A stretch of 45,000 nucleotides of DNA, taken from positions 802,501 to 847,500 of the forward strand of contig JACVTC010000020.1 of NCBI GenBank assembly GCA_016946835.1. The letters run 5' to 3'. This stretch comes from Neocallimastix lanati (nom. inval.) (lineage: Eukaryota > Neocallimastigomycota > Neocallimastigomycetes > Neocallimastigales > Neocallimastigaceae). The translations under genes and the position numbers were made by a program. The stretch's first letter is position 1; each line of letters starts with the position of its first letter. The notes beneath the pieces were generated by a model that made no database searches, was not told the DNA's origin, and saw nothing but the letters and a program-made list of their open reading frames with translations. Of the stretch, positions 34,671 to 45,000 are shown piece by piece.

Positions 34671-35639
34671 AATTATTATTTCATGTTGAAAGACAAATTG
34701 AAATTTCATTGTCTTCAGTATCATCTTCTAATGAAAATGTTTATATATAATATAGTAAATCAATATAAATGAAATAATTACCAACTTGAATGATATTATT
34801 AAACAATTTATGTTTTTTATTAAATCTTTGACTAATACTATTATGAATTGTACGTTGTAAATTAATACTTTAAAAACTTAAAAATCATCCATTAATTGTA
34901 AACATATGAGTTTTTATGAAAATAATCAACTAATAAATATAAAACACGTTTATATTTAATATTGAAATTAATATCATAATAACGTATGGATGATTGTGAA
35001 ATTAATTTATTAATAAATAATCCATTATCATTACTTTTATAATAACAAGGTCGACTAATGGTAACATGACCCTTTAAATTAGTATTAATCAGGATCTACT
35101 TTACTTGTTGGGCCCGATGAATTCATCCACCGCTTCATTTCTTTGATAACAATCAGATATATCATCACTACACCTTCATCTTTTATCTCTATTTTTGTAT
35201 ATGTTTATTTTTACACAACCTTCAGTACTAAATAAATATACTTCATTAGAAAGATTATCTAATTCAAAGTATTTACTTACATCTTTGGCACTAAATATGT
35301 ACCTAACTGATCTAAATAGAACACTAATAAAAAGTAATTTTATTTAAGATAGATATCATAATTATTATAAATGATTATAATTTATTTTGTAAACAAATTA
35401 AATAACAATGAAATAAGTTTTTTAATATATAATACAATTTTGAAATAAATTTAAAAAAAGTACTAATAATATATGTTAAATATCTTTTTTTTTTTTTTTT
35501 TTTTTTTCTTTGTTGATAATATCTTTTAAAATCATCAATATCAATATAATTTCATTTTCACATGTTGTTACTACCTGTATTTGTTTGATTGGTAATATCT
35601 GAAATCCTAGATTTTTTTAATTAACAATATCTTCTTCAT
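34671..35639 (-). other. Unassigned coding-like debris
   Basis: No intact gene. The minus strand between about 35330 and 35100 has a protein-like, moderately GC frame: VLFRSVRYIFSAKDVSKYFE, then LDNLSNEVYLFSTEGCVKIN, then after a stop a segment with DISDCYQRNEAVDEFIGPNK. At about 35060-34900 another segment reads CYYKSNDNGLFINKLISQSS. These may be pieces of one decayed protein; I do not recognise the family. They sit between the pyruvate kinase relic and the copia relic and could belong to either neighbouring mobile debris or a separate lost gene. The rest is AT-rich, with a T run at about 35487-35507. Confidence 0.4.
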
Positions 35640-37990
35640 CTATATTAGTACTATTTCTTTTTCTCTTATTTTTATTGTGATTATTTCATGATTAATTTCG
35701 TTATTATGACTATTTTCATTATTATTATTTTCATTAGTAATATTTTCATCATAATTATTTTCATTTGTATTATTTTCATTAGTATTATTTTCAATTTTAT
35801 AATTACTTTCACTACTATGATTATTATTACAGTAATCATCAAAATTGCAAATGTTATTTTCTTGATATTTATTCATTTCGACTAATTGATATATATATAT
35901 TGGTGTTATTCATATTCAAGTTGCTGTTTATAATTATTTATTTTTGAGTTTTCTGGAATTATCTTCAAAAAAGATGGCCTCTTTAATTAGTTCAACTCTT
36001 CAGCTGAAAAAAAAAAAATCTATAATTATGTAACTATATGATTTAAAAAAAAAAAAAAAAAATCCATAATTATGTAACTATATGATTTAAAAAAAAAAAT
36101 CCATAATTATGTAACTATATGATTTAAAAAAAAAAATCCATAATTATGTAACTATATTTAAAAAAAAAGAAAAAAAAAAAAAAAAAAAAAATAATACCTA
36201 AGAAAAAAATTTTTTTTGGTTTTTAGTTCTAACTCTTTACTATACTATTTCTATTTTTATGATATAAAATACAGCCAAATATCTTTATTCTTGATAAAAT
36301 TTGTATTTGTGTTTTAAAAAATAATTTATTTGGAATTTTGTGATGTATACTAGAATGTGGTGGGGTAATGTTGTAAAGATGATTTGTATTAATAATGACA
36401 AAAAACCTATATATTTGTGCTATGTTTTGTCGTGTATAAAAGCGTTTTTGTACAATTTTCAATAGTAGGATTAAAATATTTCGGCTAAACGGTTTATTTT
36501 GGGAATTTTTTACATCTTCCATTGATATCACAGTATTCTACTATAATTTTTTTTACTTAATCGTAAATATCATATAAAATTTGAATTATTATCCTATTCA
36601 GTATTGTATTGTATTAAAAAGGTTAATTATGTACTTTATATTTCGTGTTGAGAAATAGGGATTTTAACTCTTATTAAATTAATTTGAGTGGAATTTCCTG
36701 ATTAAATGATTACTATTATGTAAAATAAATACAAGCTTATTTGAATTAAATTTTTTTTTCTTATTATTATTTTTTTTTTGAATATATACTTCCTTTTGAA
36801 AAGTTTAAACCTGTTGATGATGTTTTTTTTTATATTTTCCAACTATAAAAAATTATTTAATCCTAATATTAAATCCACTAATATTTATGTAATAGGTAAT
36901 AGGTATCATAACCTTCAATTTCCATTTTGTATTATTAGTATACTATATTGTTATATATATATATATATATTTTTTTTTTGTTATTGGTTATATGCTTAGA
37001 GGATCCCGTATCATAAGTCCAAAAAGGAGTATAATTTTTTTTATAAATAATTATTATTGAGCTGATTTGATATTTAGTTCATAGAACCCTAGTGATCTTG
37101 CTTTTTGGTCATACAATTATTTTGAAAATCACATGGTTTCATAGATTTTTATTGTTGCTGCAGTATTCAATTGAATGGATGTACGTTCATCATCGTTAAA
37201 CATGTCGTTATTCATTTCTTCATAGGATAAACCGTCGTTGTCATATGAATTCAGTATTGTCTAACTATATTTTTATTATTTTTATGTTCATTATAGTTTT
37301 TTTTTGTTGTTGTTATTTTTATACATATTTTTTTTTTTTTTGTATCTATAATTGAAGTTATTTTTTTTTTGTTGGAGGATGTTTTATTTTATATGATAAT
37401 GATTGAGAGATAACATAGTGTGATCGTTGTCGTGACCAGTTCTTTTTAATATTTGATTGAATTAAATTGTTATTATAATGGTTGGAAGTATTAGTAAAAA
37501 ATTAATTATGTTCTTATGGATACTTTATTTTTTAATATCATCACTATTATAATTATAAAATTCAATTGAGGTAATGTTTTCTCTAAAATTTATCTTTTTT
37601 TTTTAATTTCATTTAGTAAAGCATTATACATAGTGATAAATTTTTTTTTCTTAATGATTAAGGTTCATTGTTTGGTTCTCCCTTGGGGTCTTTTTGGTTT
37701 TGACCTCTTCCACGACGTTTTGTTATTCATTAATACGTTCCTATAGATTATTAATAATTTTTTTTTTTTTTGGAGTTCCGGGTTCATATTATTTTTATTT
37801 AGTTGGTCTTGAGCGGTTCATAAATTTAATAATCACTGATTTAAAAAGGTTCAATTGTTCACTGATAATGATATATTTCGATGAACTCATAAAGAGCTTT
37901 TCCTGATCGATAAAACTAATTTTTTTTTTTTTTTTTTTGACATAATATTGGCTCGGGAAAACGATTCTTTTGCTAAGAATCATTTTAAGA
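35640..37990 (-). mobile_element. Ty1/copia remnant: possible gag, protease, integrase, linker
   Basis: On the minus strand, copia landmarks occur in polyprotein order. A protease-like WTYDTGSSKHITNN is at about 37022-36982; copia proteases have 'W..DSGAS.HM'. The C-terminal integrase is in the open frame 36531-36229: TPPHSSIHHKIPNKLFF then SRIKIFGCIL, against 'TPHS.LNGKTPYE...L...RIFGC'. An Asn/Glu-rich linker (NNTNENNTNENNYDENITNE) lies at about 35850-35650. Upstream, 37983-37795 (SFIDQEKLFMSSSKYIIISE) and a basic stretch at about 37720-37680 may be gag, which I cannot confirm. Reverse transcriptase does not follow on this strand. Stops are frequent, so the element is dead. Confidence 0.7.
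36019..36155. repeat. Tandem repeat, about 37-44 bp x 4
   Basis: TCCATAATTATGTAACTATA followed by TGATTT and an A run, four times (36019, 36063, about 36100 and about 36137), differing in A-run length. It lies within the minus-strand copia relic between integrase and linker, so it arose after the element died. Not a CRISPR: there are no unique spacers. Confidence 0.85.
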
Positions 37991-38359
37991 GTCAGGAATT
38001 TATGGTTTATAATTATATTAATTTTTTTTTTTATAATTCTTTTTTAATAGAATATATTATTATTTCTTTTGAAATAGTTATTTAATAATATTTAATTGAA
38101 AAAATATATTATTATTTCTTTTAAAATAATAATTATTTATTTATGATTGTATAAAATATCTTTAAAATGTATGGCTTTATTTTAAAGGTTTATAAGCCAC
38201 ATCGAGAAATGCACTACAATCTTAACGTATAAAATTGTCATAACCCTTTATGAATTATTATAAAAATTTAACCCTTTAAATAGATTTTATCTTTATATAA
38301 ATTTTATGAATATATAATGTAATAAGGTAATAAGAGTTGGGAATTTAGTGTTTATAATT
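37987..38359. repeat. Dispersed direct repeat, possible LTR fragments
   Basis: AAGAGTCAGGAATTTATGGT-TTATAATT at 37987-38014 and AAGAGTTGGGAATTTAGTGT-TTATAATT at 38332-38359 match at 24 of 28 positions, same orientation, 345 bp apart. They sit between the two opposite copia halves, so they may be leftover LTR sequence. The intervening DNA also has AACCCTTTA twice (about 38243 and 38270). Confidence 0.5.
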
Positions 38360-38410
38360 GGAAATATAATGAATATATTTAATATTACAATATAAAATAT
38401 AAATAAAATA

Positions 38411-38490
38411 AATAATATGTAGTATGTAATAAAAATAATTAATGTAAAATGAATTTATTTAATTTAATAATTATTATTAATCTATTTATA
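38411..38490. repeat. Left copy of a direct repeat flanking the copia RT block
   Basis: AATAATATGTAG, AAAAATAATTAATGTAAAAT and ATTTATTTAATTTAATAATT are repeated with small changes at 39851-39920 (AATAATATATAGG, AAAAATAATCAATGTAAAAT, ATTTATTTAATAATTATTAA). Candidate LTR fragments bracketing the RT/RNase H relic. Confidence 0.5.
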
Positions 38491-38529
38491 TACAAAATAT
38501 ATATATATATAAAAAAATTAAAAAAAAAA

Positions 38530-39563
38530 AAAAACTTTTTCATCAACATAAATACAAGATTCTTTTGGAGTAGTAATATCTATTGCTGAAGAGAATAATT
38601 TTAATATTCATCAAATAGATGTAAAAGTAGACTATTTATATGCCGATTTGAAGAAAGATATTTATATGAAGATATCTGAAGGAGATTCAAATTTTGGTGG
38701 AGGAAAGCATTTTAAATGACAAAACACCTATGTATAGATTAAAGCAGACTGTAAGAGAATAGAATGGTAATATATAAGTAATACTTTAAAACACTTTAAA
38801 TCTATAAATTAATTAGCAAACCTTGTATTTTTATCAAGAAAAAAAAGTTAATCAACTTATATGTGTCATAAGAGTATATATAGATGACTTTTTATTTACA
38901 GATAAAGATAGATGAAATTAATAAGACACCAAGGTTAATTAAAGAATAATACTTTGTAACTGATATTGGTAAAAGTAAATTATATTAGAAGTATAAAAAT
39001 AGAAAATATTTTTAAGGGTTACTTTTTTACATTAAGAAAGATATCTGGAAGACATACATTTAAAAATTTTAGATTGAAAAATTGTAAATAAAAATAGAAC
39101 TACCGAACAAAATTTATCTAACAAAAATGATGATATAGAATTATTTGATCCAACGATTTAGAGATCTACCATATAGAAATTTTAATATATATGGCTATTT
39201 GTACAAGACCAGATGTTATGCTTTCAGTGAGTAAAGTAGCTCAGCATTATAAGGAACCAAAGTTAAAAGATTGGAAAAATGTAATAAAAAAATTTTTTTT
39301 TTTTTTGATATTTAAAAGGATTAAAATTAAAATTATTATGGCATTTTATTTAATGGAGAAAGATGTTTAAGAATATAAGTTGATTCAGATTACGGATTAC
39401 TCTAATAAAGAAACAAGAAGGTCTACTACAGGTTATATATATATTTACTTTATGGATTCAAGTCCAACTAGTTGAGACTCAAAGATTTAAAAATGAGTGG
39501 TCTCCTCAACTGAATATTATGGATCATATGAATTCGAAAAATAAATTTTTATGTTATAGAAAC

Positions 39564-39595
<32 letters not shown>

Positions 39596-39830
39596 GAGAA
39601 ATAAAAAGTAAAAAAAAATGTGTAATAGTCTATAGAGAAAGTTAAACAGCAATCTATAATACAGAAAATAATACAATAAATTCAATAGCAAAACATATCA
39701 ATATTAAATATCATGAAAATCAGATAATTAATAAGAGAAAGTAAATTGGAATTCGAAGATGTATAATCAAGAAATAATAAAGAAGATAGCTTAACAAAAA
39801 ACAAAATATTTAAATAATATTTAAATACAT
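38530..39830 (+). mobile_element. Ty1/copia remnant: reverse transcriptase and RNase H
   Basis: Plus-strand copia Pol debris with many stops. VVISIAEENNFNIHQIDVKV, then YLYADLKKDIYMKISEGD (38570-38695), match 'QMDVKTAFLNGDL.E.IYM..P.G'. PMYRLKQTVREWNG-like codons follow at about 38730, VYIDDFLFT at about 38875-38900 is the catalytic box, and MAICTRPDVMLSVSKVAQHY (about 39190-39250) is the 'L...TRPDI' box. DSDYG with RRSTTGY-like codons (about 39385-39435) and a SSTEYYGSYE segment (about 39510) are RNase H. KHINIKYHENQ (about 39690) and KLEFEDV (about 39745) end the polyprotein. Gag, protease and integrase are not on this strand, but occur in reverse just to the left. Confidence 0.82.
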
Positions 39831-39850
39831 TTAAATTTTAAATATATATG

Positions 39851-39920
39851 AATAATATATAGGTAAAAATAATCAATGTAAAATGTATTTATTTAATAAT
39901 TATTAATATTTTATTATTTA
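39851..39920. repeat. Right copy of the direct repeat flanking the copia RT block
   Basis: Partner of 38411-38490. It lies directly after the last polyprotein codons of the RT/RNase H relic, where a 3' LTR would start. Confidence 0.5.
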
Positions 39921-40394
39921 AGAACAAAAAAAAAAATAAAAATTTTCATTTCTAATTTTTTAAAATTTTAGGTTAGTGAAGATATTTATTTATATATAAA
40001 AATAAAAACAAAAAATTTTTACATTGTAAACATATTATTATAAATTTATTAATAAAGTGTTATTTTATATATCCAATAGTTTTTTGTACGTTTGAATGTT
40101 TAATTTTCTTTTTTATTAATAAATTAATTTTTACAATAATTATGTTAACTTTATTTTTATAAAGATTTACAAATATTATATTATTCTAAATTACAAACTT
40201 TTATATCAGATATATTATGTCTTGTACATTATATTAATTACATTATACTATGTTTTATTAATTATGTACTTAACATATTTTAACAAAAAAAAAATAAGTT
40301 CAATATATTTTAATGGCCAAAAAAATTAAAAAAATCAATTATTAAAAAAAAAAAAAAAATTTATAATTTAAAGTTTAAATATTTATAAAATGTT

Positions 40395-40429
<35 letters not shown>

Positions 40430-40685
40430 ATTTAATATATTAATATATTCATATTAAAATTTTTAAATTTTTAAATTTATTTTGTTAAATAATATATATT
40501 TTTTAATTAAGAAATATTATTTCTTTATCATTATTTGAATATTATCAATTTCTTTTTTATGTTTAACATTAATATAAAAACAAAAAAGCAAAAAACAAAA
40601 ACGAAAAAATAAAATATATTATTTATTTCTTTTATTTGAATATATTAATGTATTCTATATATTATTAATTTAAATAATATATATT

Positions 40686-40727
<42 letters not shown>

Positions 40728-40842
40728 ATTTCTTATATTCATATATTTTAATTTAATTTAATTTTATTTAATTTTTTTTTATATTTATTTATTTATTATT
40801 TATTACTTTCTTTTAATATAATAAAAAAAAAGAAAAAGAAAA
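39921..40842. other. Non-coding spacer upstream of NAA50
   Basis: AT-rich with A runs at about 40399-40427 and 40689-40723. No gene on either strand. A purine stretch (AAAAAAAAAGAAAAAGAAAA) lies directly before the NAA50 start codon. Confidence 0.7.
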
Positions 40843-41294
40843 ATGTTTGAAAATAATTCACATTCTCATTCATTAAAGAGTAATTATACACAAACTCTAT
40901 TATTTGAAAATTCAAAACGTAGAAAGGAAGATATTGACCAAAAAGATAATAATTTTGATTTTTTATACGATAATGATGATATAGTTACCTCAAATAATTC
41001 AATAACTGCCATAGGAAATGAACTTTCAACGGAAGTAACAGTGAAAAAAAGAGTCATACCTATATTACAACAAGTTACAAAAGATAATATTAATGATTTG
41101 AGAACCGTTTATGCTTTAACCTTTCCATTAACATATACTAGTGATTTTTATAGTGATATTTTAAATATATATCCAAAGGAATTATCCCGTGTTGGTAAAT
41201 TTTATTTTAATTATAATATTAATAGTAATAATAAATATTATATAAATATTATATATAATTAAAAGTATGAAATTTGAAAAAATTTGATATTTTA

Positions 41295-41347
<53 letters not shown>

Positions 41348-41566
41348 TTAAGCAATATATAATAATGTTGTTGTTGGAGGAATATGTTGTAGATTGGAAA
41401 AAAAATCTTTAAGAGATATTAAACAAGAATTCCCAAAAACTTCTACTGAATATGGATTATCATTTACTCAACAAATTAATAAATTAAATTCTTTAAAATT
41501 AATAAATTCTTATTCATGTTATATTATGGCAATTGCTATTTTAGAACCTTATCAAAATTTATCCAT

Positions 41567-41610
<44 letters not shown>

Positions 41611-41613
41611 GTG

Positions 41614-41677
<64 letters not shown>

Positions 41678-42018
41678 GGAATAAATTTATTTCATTTCAA
41701 TATCATAATATAATTATTTTATTGATTTATATATTTATATAATAATAATGTAACGAATAAATGAAATATAAAATATACAATAAATATAATATTTATTATA
41801 TTAATTTAGGTAGTGAACTTATGTCTTATATAATAAACTATTGTAAAAATAATGAAAATATAAGTTCAATTAACCTTCATGTTCATGTAAAAAATGAAAA
41901 AGCTATTAAATTTTATAAAAAATATGGATTCTATGAAAAAGATTTTATAAAGGGTTACTACTATAATCCAAATATTATACCACCTGATGTATACTATTTC
42001 CAAAAAGATTTAAAATAA
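40843..42018 (+). CDS. NAA50: N-alpha-acetyltransferase 50-like GNAT acetyltransferase
   Basis: Exons are 40843-41194, 41353-41568 and 41810-42018, giving 258 residues in one frame across two GT-AG introns. NAA50 transfers acetyl from acetyl-CoA to N-terminal Met (NatE), usually with the ribosome-bound NatA complex. After a 65-residue low-complexity leader, the fold begins VIPILQQVTKDNINDLRTVY, with the NAA50 hallmark FPLTYTSDFYSDIL. It continues NNVVVGGICCRLE, CYIMAIAILEPYQNLSIGSE (the acetyl-CoA loop), INLHVHVKNEKAIKFYKKYG and KGYYYNPNIIPPDVYYFQKD. Human NAA50 shares each block. Oddities: the loop has Q-x-x-S-x-G instead of Q/R-x-x-G-x-G; an insertion of about 30 residues separates CCRLE from the next strand; intron 2 splits the loop codon and starts GTAATAATAAT, so failure to splice would add a poly-Asn tail. 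The ATG context is AAAAATG. Confidence 0.9.
41569..41809. repeat. NAA50 intron 2, mainly an (AAT)n tract at the 5' splice site
   Basis: The intron begins GT and runs directly into about 100 bp of AAT repeats (41571-41672, one AGTGAT interruption), ending TTTAG at 41809. Unspliced, it stays in frame as poly-Asn and stops at 41684. Confidence 0.8.
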
Positions 42019-42739
42019 TAAAATAATATACGTATAATATATATATATATATATTTCTGTTAAATTCAAAAAAAAAAAAAAATTAAAAAATAAAAAAAAA
42101 AAAAAAAAAGGCTAAAATAATATATAAATATATAAATTATTTAAAAAACATGTATATATAAAAACAATTAATATTATAAGAAAGAAAGAAAGAAAAATAG
42201 ATAAAAATTTTTGTATTTATATATTTCACTATCTATCTTTTTAAACTATAGTTCAAATATTAATCTTGTACTTAATCATAATAATAAAAATTATTTAATA
42301 ATTAATAAATACAAAAAAGAAATTAAAAGAATATTTTTGATATTAAATACATATATATATGGGTAATGGTAATAGGTATTTTTAATAAATAAATTTATTT
42401 TTTATTTCTTTTTATTTATTTATTTATTAAATGTTAATTATTTTTTTATTTAAGCTTTTTTTTTTTATAATTAATTTAATTTATTAATTGCAGATTAATA
42501 TTAAAATTTTTAATAGGTGTATTTTTAATTTAAATAGAATTGTTAATTTATAGTTATTACTATTTTGTTATTTATGCTTTTAGTTATTATTATTATTGTA
42601 TTGAAATTGAAATTATATCAATAACATTTTTTTTTTTTTTTTTTTTAAAAAAAATATAATCGTTTGTTTAATAATAAAATAATACTATGAGATATTGATA
42701 TTTATTATTTCGTTATTATTTTTAATTATTATTCTGTTT
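42019..42739. other. Convergent intergenic region NAA50 / PDCD5
   Basis: About 720 bp between two convergent 3' ends. AT-rich with A runs (42069-42083, 42092-42108), AAAG repeats at 42179-42194 and a T run at about 42628-42645. It serves as 3' flank for both genes. No discrete terminator can be named. Confidence 0.65.
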
Positions 42740-43764
42740 TTAAAAACCATAATCTTCATCGTCTGAGTCATCGTCAAGATATCTTCTTCTGTTGTACTAT
42801 TTTTATTAAAAATTAATAGTATTTTATTTAATATAATATAATAAAATAATTATTTATTATCATTATTATCATTATTTATATATATTTATATTGTAAAGAT
42901 ATATATATCTTTGAAAAAATATTTATTTTTATAAATATTTAAAAAAACATTTATATTATTTTTTTATTATTATATAATGACAATAATACTTACAACAATT
43001 TTGGTTTCTTTTTTGGTTTCATTCATTTGTTCAAGTAAATCAATGAGTTGAGTTTCATTAATTTTAGTAGTAAGTCTACCACTACGAGCCATACCTAAAA
43101 TGTAATCTTCTACAGCACGAGCTTTTTCTGGCTTGACAATAGCAATTCTTGAAACTATTAAATGATAAATAAAAATAAATAATGGATAATAAATTAAATA
43201 TATTAATACATTAACTTAAAAACTATTTCTATTTAATTTATATATATATATATTTTAAATAATAATATAAATATAAATATTATTGTTATTATTTTAATTA
43301 TATTTTAATTATTTAAAAAAAAAAAAAAATACTTCTTTCACGAGCACTGTTATCTAATACTTGAGCTAACTATTTATACATAAATTATAAATATATGTTA
43401 TATTATTATTATTATTATTTATACAACTTTTAATATATATATATATTTTTTTCTTTTTAAAAATTATTTTGATGATGTATTTACCAAGTTTCTTCTCATA
43501 TCTTCAATTTGACTAATAATATAATAATATATAAAGAATATTTATATTTATTAATAAGTTTAACCATTACCTTATTTTATATATACAACAATTATAAATA
43601 AAATATATTTATTACCTTTTTTTTTCTTCTTCTTCACTTGATGTTGGTCCTTCACCACCGAAACCGGATAAACCACCTCCCATACCAGAGGAAGCCTGTT
43701 TATGGATATTTAATATTTTTTATTTTATTTTATTTTATTTTATTTTTTTTTTTAATTTATATTA

Positions 43765-43795
<31 letters not shown>

Positions 43796-44031
43796 TTTTT
43801 TATTTTTTTTTTTAAAAAAAAATAGAATAATTAGATTAAAATTGTCAATACATCTTGATATTATTTTTATTTTTTTATTTTTTACATTTAATTTTTATAC
43901 TCATTATAATAATAGTAATATTAAAAGTATAAAAAAAATATTATATTCATTTTTCTTCATACTTTTTATAAGTTTACCTTTAATTCAGCTAATCTTCTTT
44001 CACGAATTGCTCTAAGTTCACTATCATCCAT
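42740..44031 (-). CDS. PDCD5: PDCD5 / TFAR19 homologue (double-stranded DNA-binding domain protein)
   Basis: Six small exons on the minus strand: 44031-43978, 43695-43616, 43512-43485, 43369-43333, 43154-42994 and 42796-42740. All introns are GT-AG and phases agree, giving 138 residues. PDCD5 is a conserved small helical protein linked in animals to apoptosis and to the chaperonin CCT; archaeal relatives bind DNA. The start MDDSELRAIRERRLAELK, the core LLAQVLDNSARERISRIAIV and KPEKARAVEDYILGMARSGR, and the end NRRRYLDDDSDDEDYGF match human PDCD5 block by block. Between them is a Gly/Ser/Glu-rich stretch (ASSGMGGGLSGFGGEG) where animals have Gln/Lys-rich residues. The exons are as short as 28 and 37 nt, so none gives a long open frame. 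The start has ACCATGG context. It is convergent with NAA50. Confidence 0.93.
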
Positions 44032-45000
44032 GGTAAAACAATTAATATTATTACTATTAATAGATATATAAAAATATTATAAAGAAAAAAAAGAAAAAAA
44101 AGAAATTTTATATATACATTTATAATTAATTAAATATATTAAAAGTAATACAAAATTTTTAATTTATTTAATATATAATACAAAAAAATAAATTGTATTT
44201 AATATAAAGATTCCATATAATTATTATTATTATATAATTTATTATATATAAAAGAAAAAAAAAAGAATAGAAAATCTATTAAAAGCCTATTATAAACCTA
44301 ACCACACATTCAATATATATTGTGAAGAATAATGAAAAAATATTATATAAATTAACAAAGAATAATAAATATTTTAGAAATTAAACTATATATATATATC
44401 TATTTATTATTATTATAATTATATACTTATAATAATAATAAATTATATACTTTATGAGCATTATTTATTTTGTTGATTTTTTAAATTAAAAATAAAAATT
44501 ATCTATAAACAATAATATCAAAGATATTAATACTTCGATAATAAAAAAATATTAATAAATATATTAATATAAACTTTTATTATTATTATTTGATTATAAT
44601 ATGTTATTGAAGGAATTAATTAATTGCTTGAATATATTCATAAGAAATAAAAAATTATTTTTTTATTTAAATGCTAATCAAATATAAATAATTAATATAA
44701 CATAATAATTATTACTATTATTATTTTAATTTATTAATATAAATAAAAATTTGATACTATATATATTAAAATAATTATAGAAAAGATTATTTATATAATA
44801 TTATTAATATTTAATAGTTTGTATGTTTGTATATGTATATATTTATATAAGAATATTTTATATATTAATACTTAAATGGGTTTATTATTATAAATATCAG
44901 AATTCAATTTTCTTTTACTAATATTCGAAGTTAAAATTGATTTATATTAACATGTAACTATTTTTATGCTTTTTGTATTATTTTTATTTATTATTATTAT
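44032..45000. other. Non-coding upstream region of PDCD5
   Basis: AT-rich sequence to the end of the window, with no coding frame on either strand. It probably holds the PDCD5 promoter, but no motif is distinctive. Confidence 0.6.

Noticed and set aside
35640-35885. Asn/Glu-rich minus-strand frame as an independent small gene
   Set aside because: It follows the integrase fragment in the same orientation, as the hydrophilic linker of copia polyproteins does; no start context or other support.
36019-36155. Regularly spaced repeats resembling a small CRISPR array
   Set aside because: The 'spacers' are only A runs of varying length; this is a tandem repeat in eukaryotic DNA.
41571-41684. Poly-Asn C-terminus following the second NAA50 exon
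   Set aside because: It lies in an intron: splicing at 41569/41809 restores the conserved acetyl-CoA loop and the rest of the GNAT fold.
43638-44015. Plus-strand frame of 125 codons over PDCD5
   Set aside because: It covers PDCD5 exons 1 and 2 and their intron on the opposite strand; its content is Phe/Ile-rich simple sequence.

Overview
The window is extremely AT-rich eukaryotic DNA: dense GT-AG introns of about 100-310 bp, long homopolymer and AAT/ATT/TTTA tracts, and exons that stand out only by their moderate GC. I infer an anaerobic gut fungus (Neocallimastigomycota). The pointers are a CotH-domain fragment, a decayed ankyrin gene with Asn-rich repeats, a rhomboid protease with a fungal-type Cys-rich tail, and Ty1/copia remnants. 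A dictyostelid is the main alternative on base composition alone. No tool or database search was available, so the taxon call is an inference.

Layout. 0.3-1.3 kb: a minus-strand CotH gene fragment with a doubtful 5' end. 1.3-5.4 kb: non-coding. 5.4-7.4 kb: a three-exon minus-strand rhomboid protease with a striking N-terminal RAGTG repeat. 7.4-14.8 kb: non-coding, holding tandem repeats, a 23-bp perfect hairpin, a 7-bp satellite and a GC-richer poly-A-tailed SINE-like element. 14.9-17.9 kb: an intact, intronless adenylation-carrier-reductase enzyme of 1020 residues. 18.7-19.6 kb: an ankyrin pseudogene. 21.4-21.9 kb: a second, tRNA-headed SINE-like element on the minus strand with a target-site duplication.

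22.9-30.4 kb: two complete pyruvate kinase genes, tail to tail, each with one intron at the same codon, separated by a wrecked copia element. Their central exon is nearly identical at nucleotide level while both ends have diverged, which suggests gene conversion. A third, internally deleted pyruvate kinase relic lies at 34.2-34.7 kb. 35.6-39.8 kb: copia remnants, with gag?/protease/integrase on the minus strand and reverse transcriptase/RNase H on the plus strand. 40.8-42.0 kb: a three-exon NAA50-type N-terminal acetyltransferase. 42.7-44.0 kb: a six-exon PDCD5 homologue, convergent with NAA50.

The genes form no operon or pathway. Pyruvate kinase is glycolysis, the adenylation-reductase is a probable stand-alone reductive tailoring or small-metabolite enzyme, and NAA50, PDCD5 and rhomboid are housekeeping or signalling genes. 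The most interesting material is the two SINE-like families, the pyruvate kinase duplicate cluster and the A-T-R enzyme.
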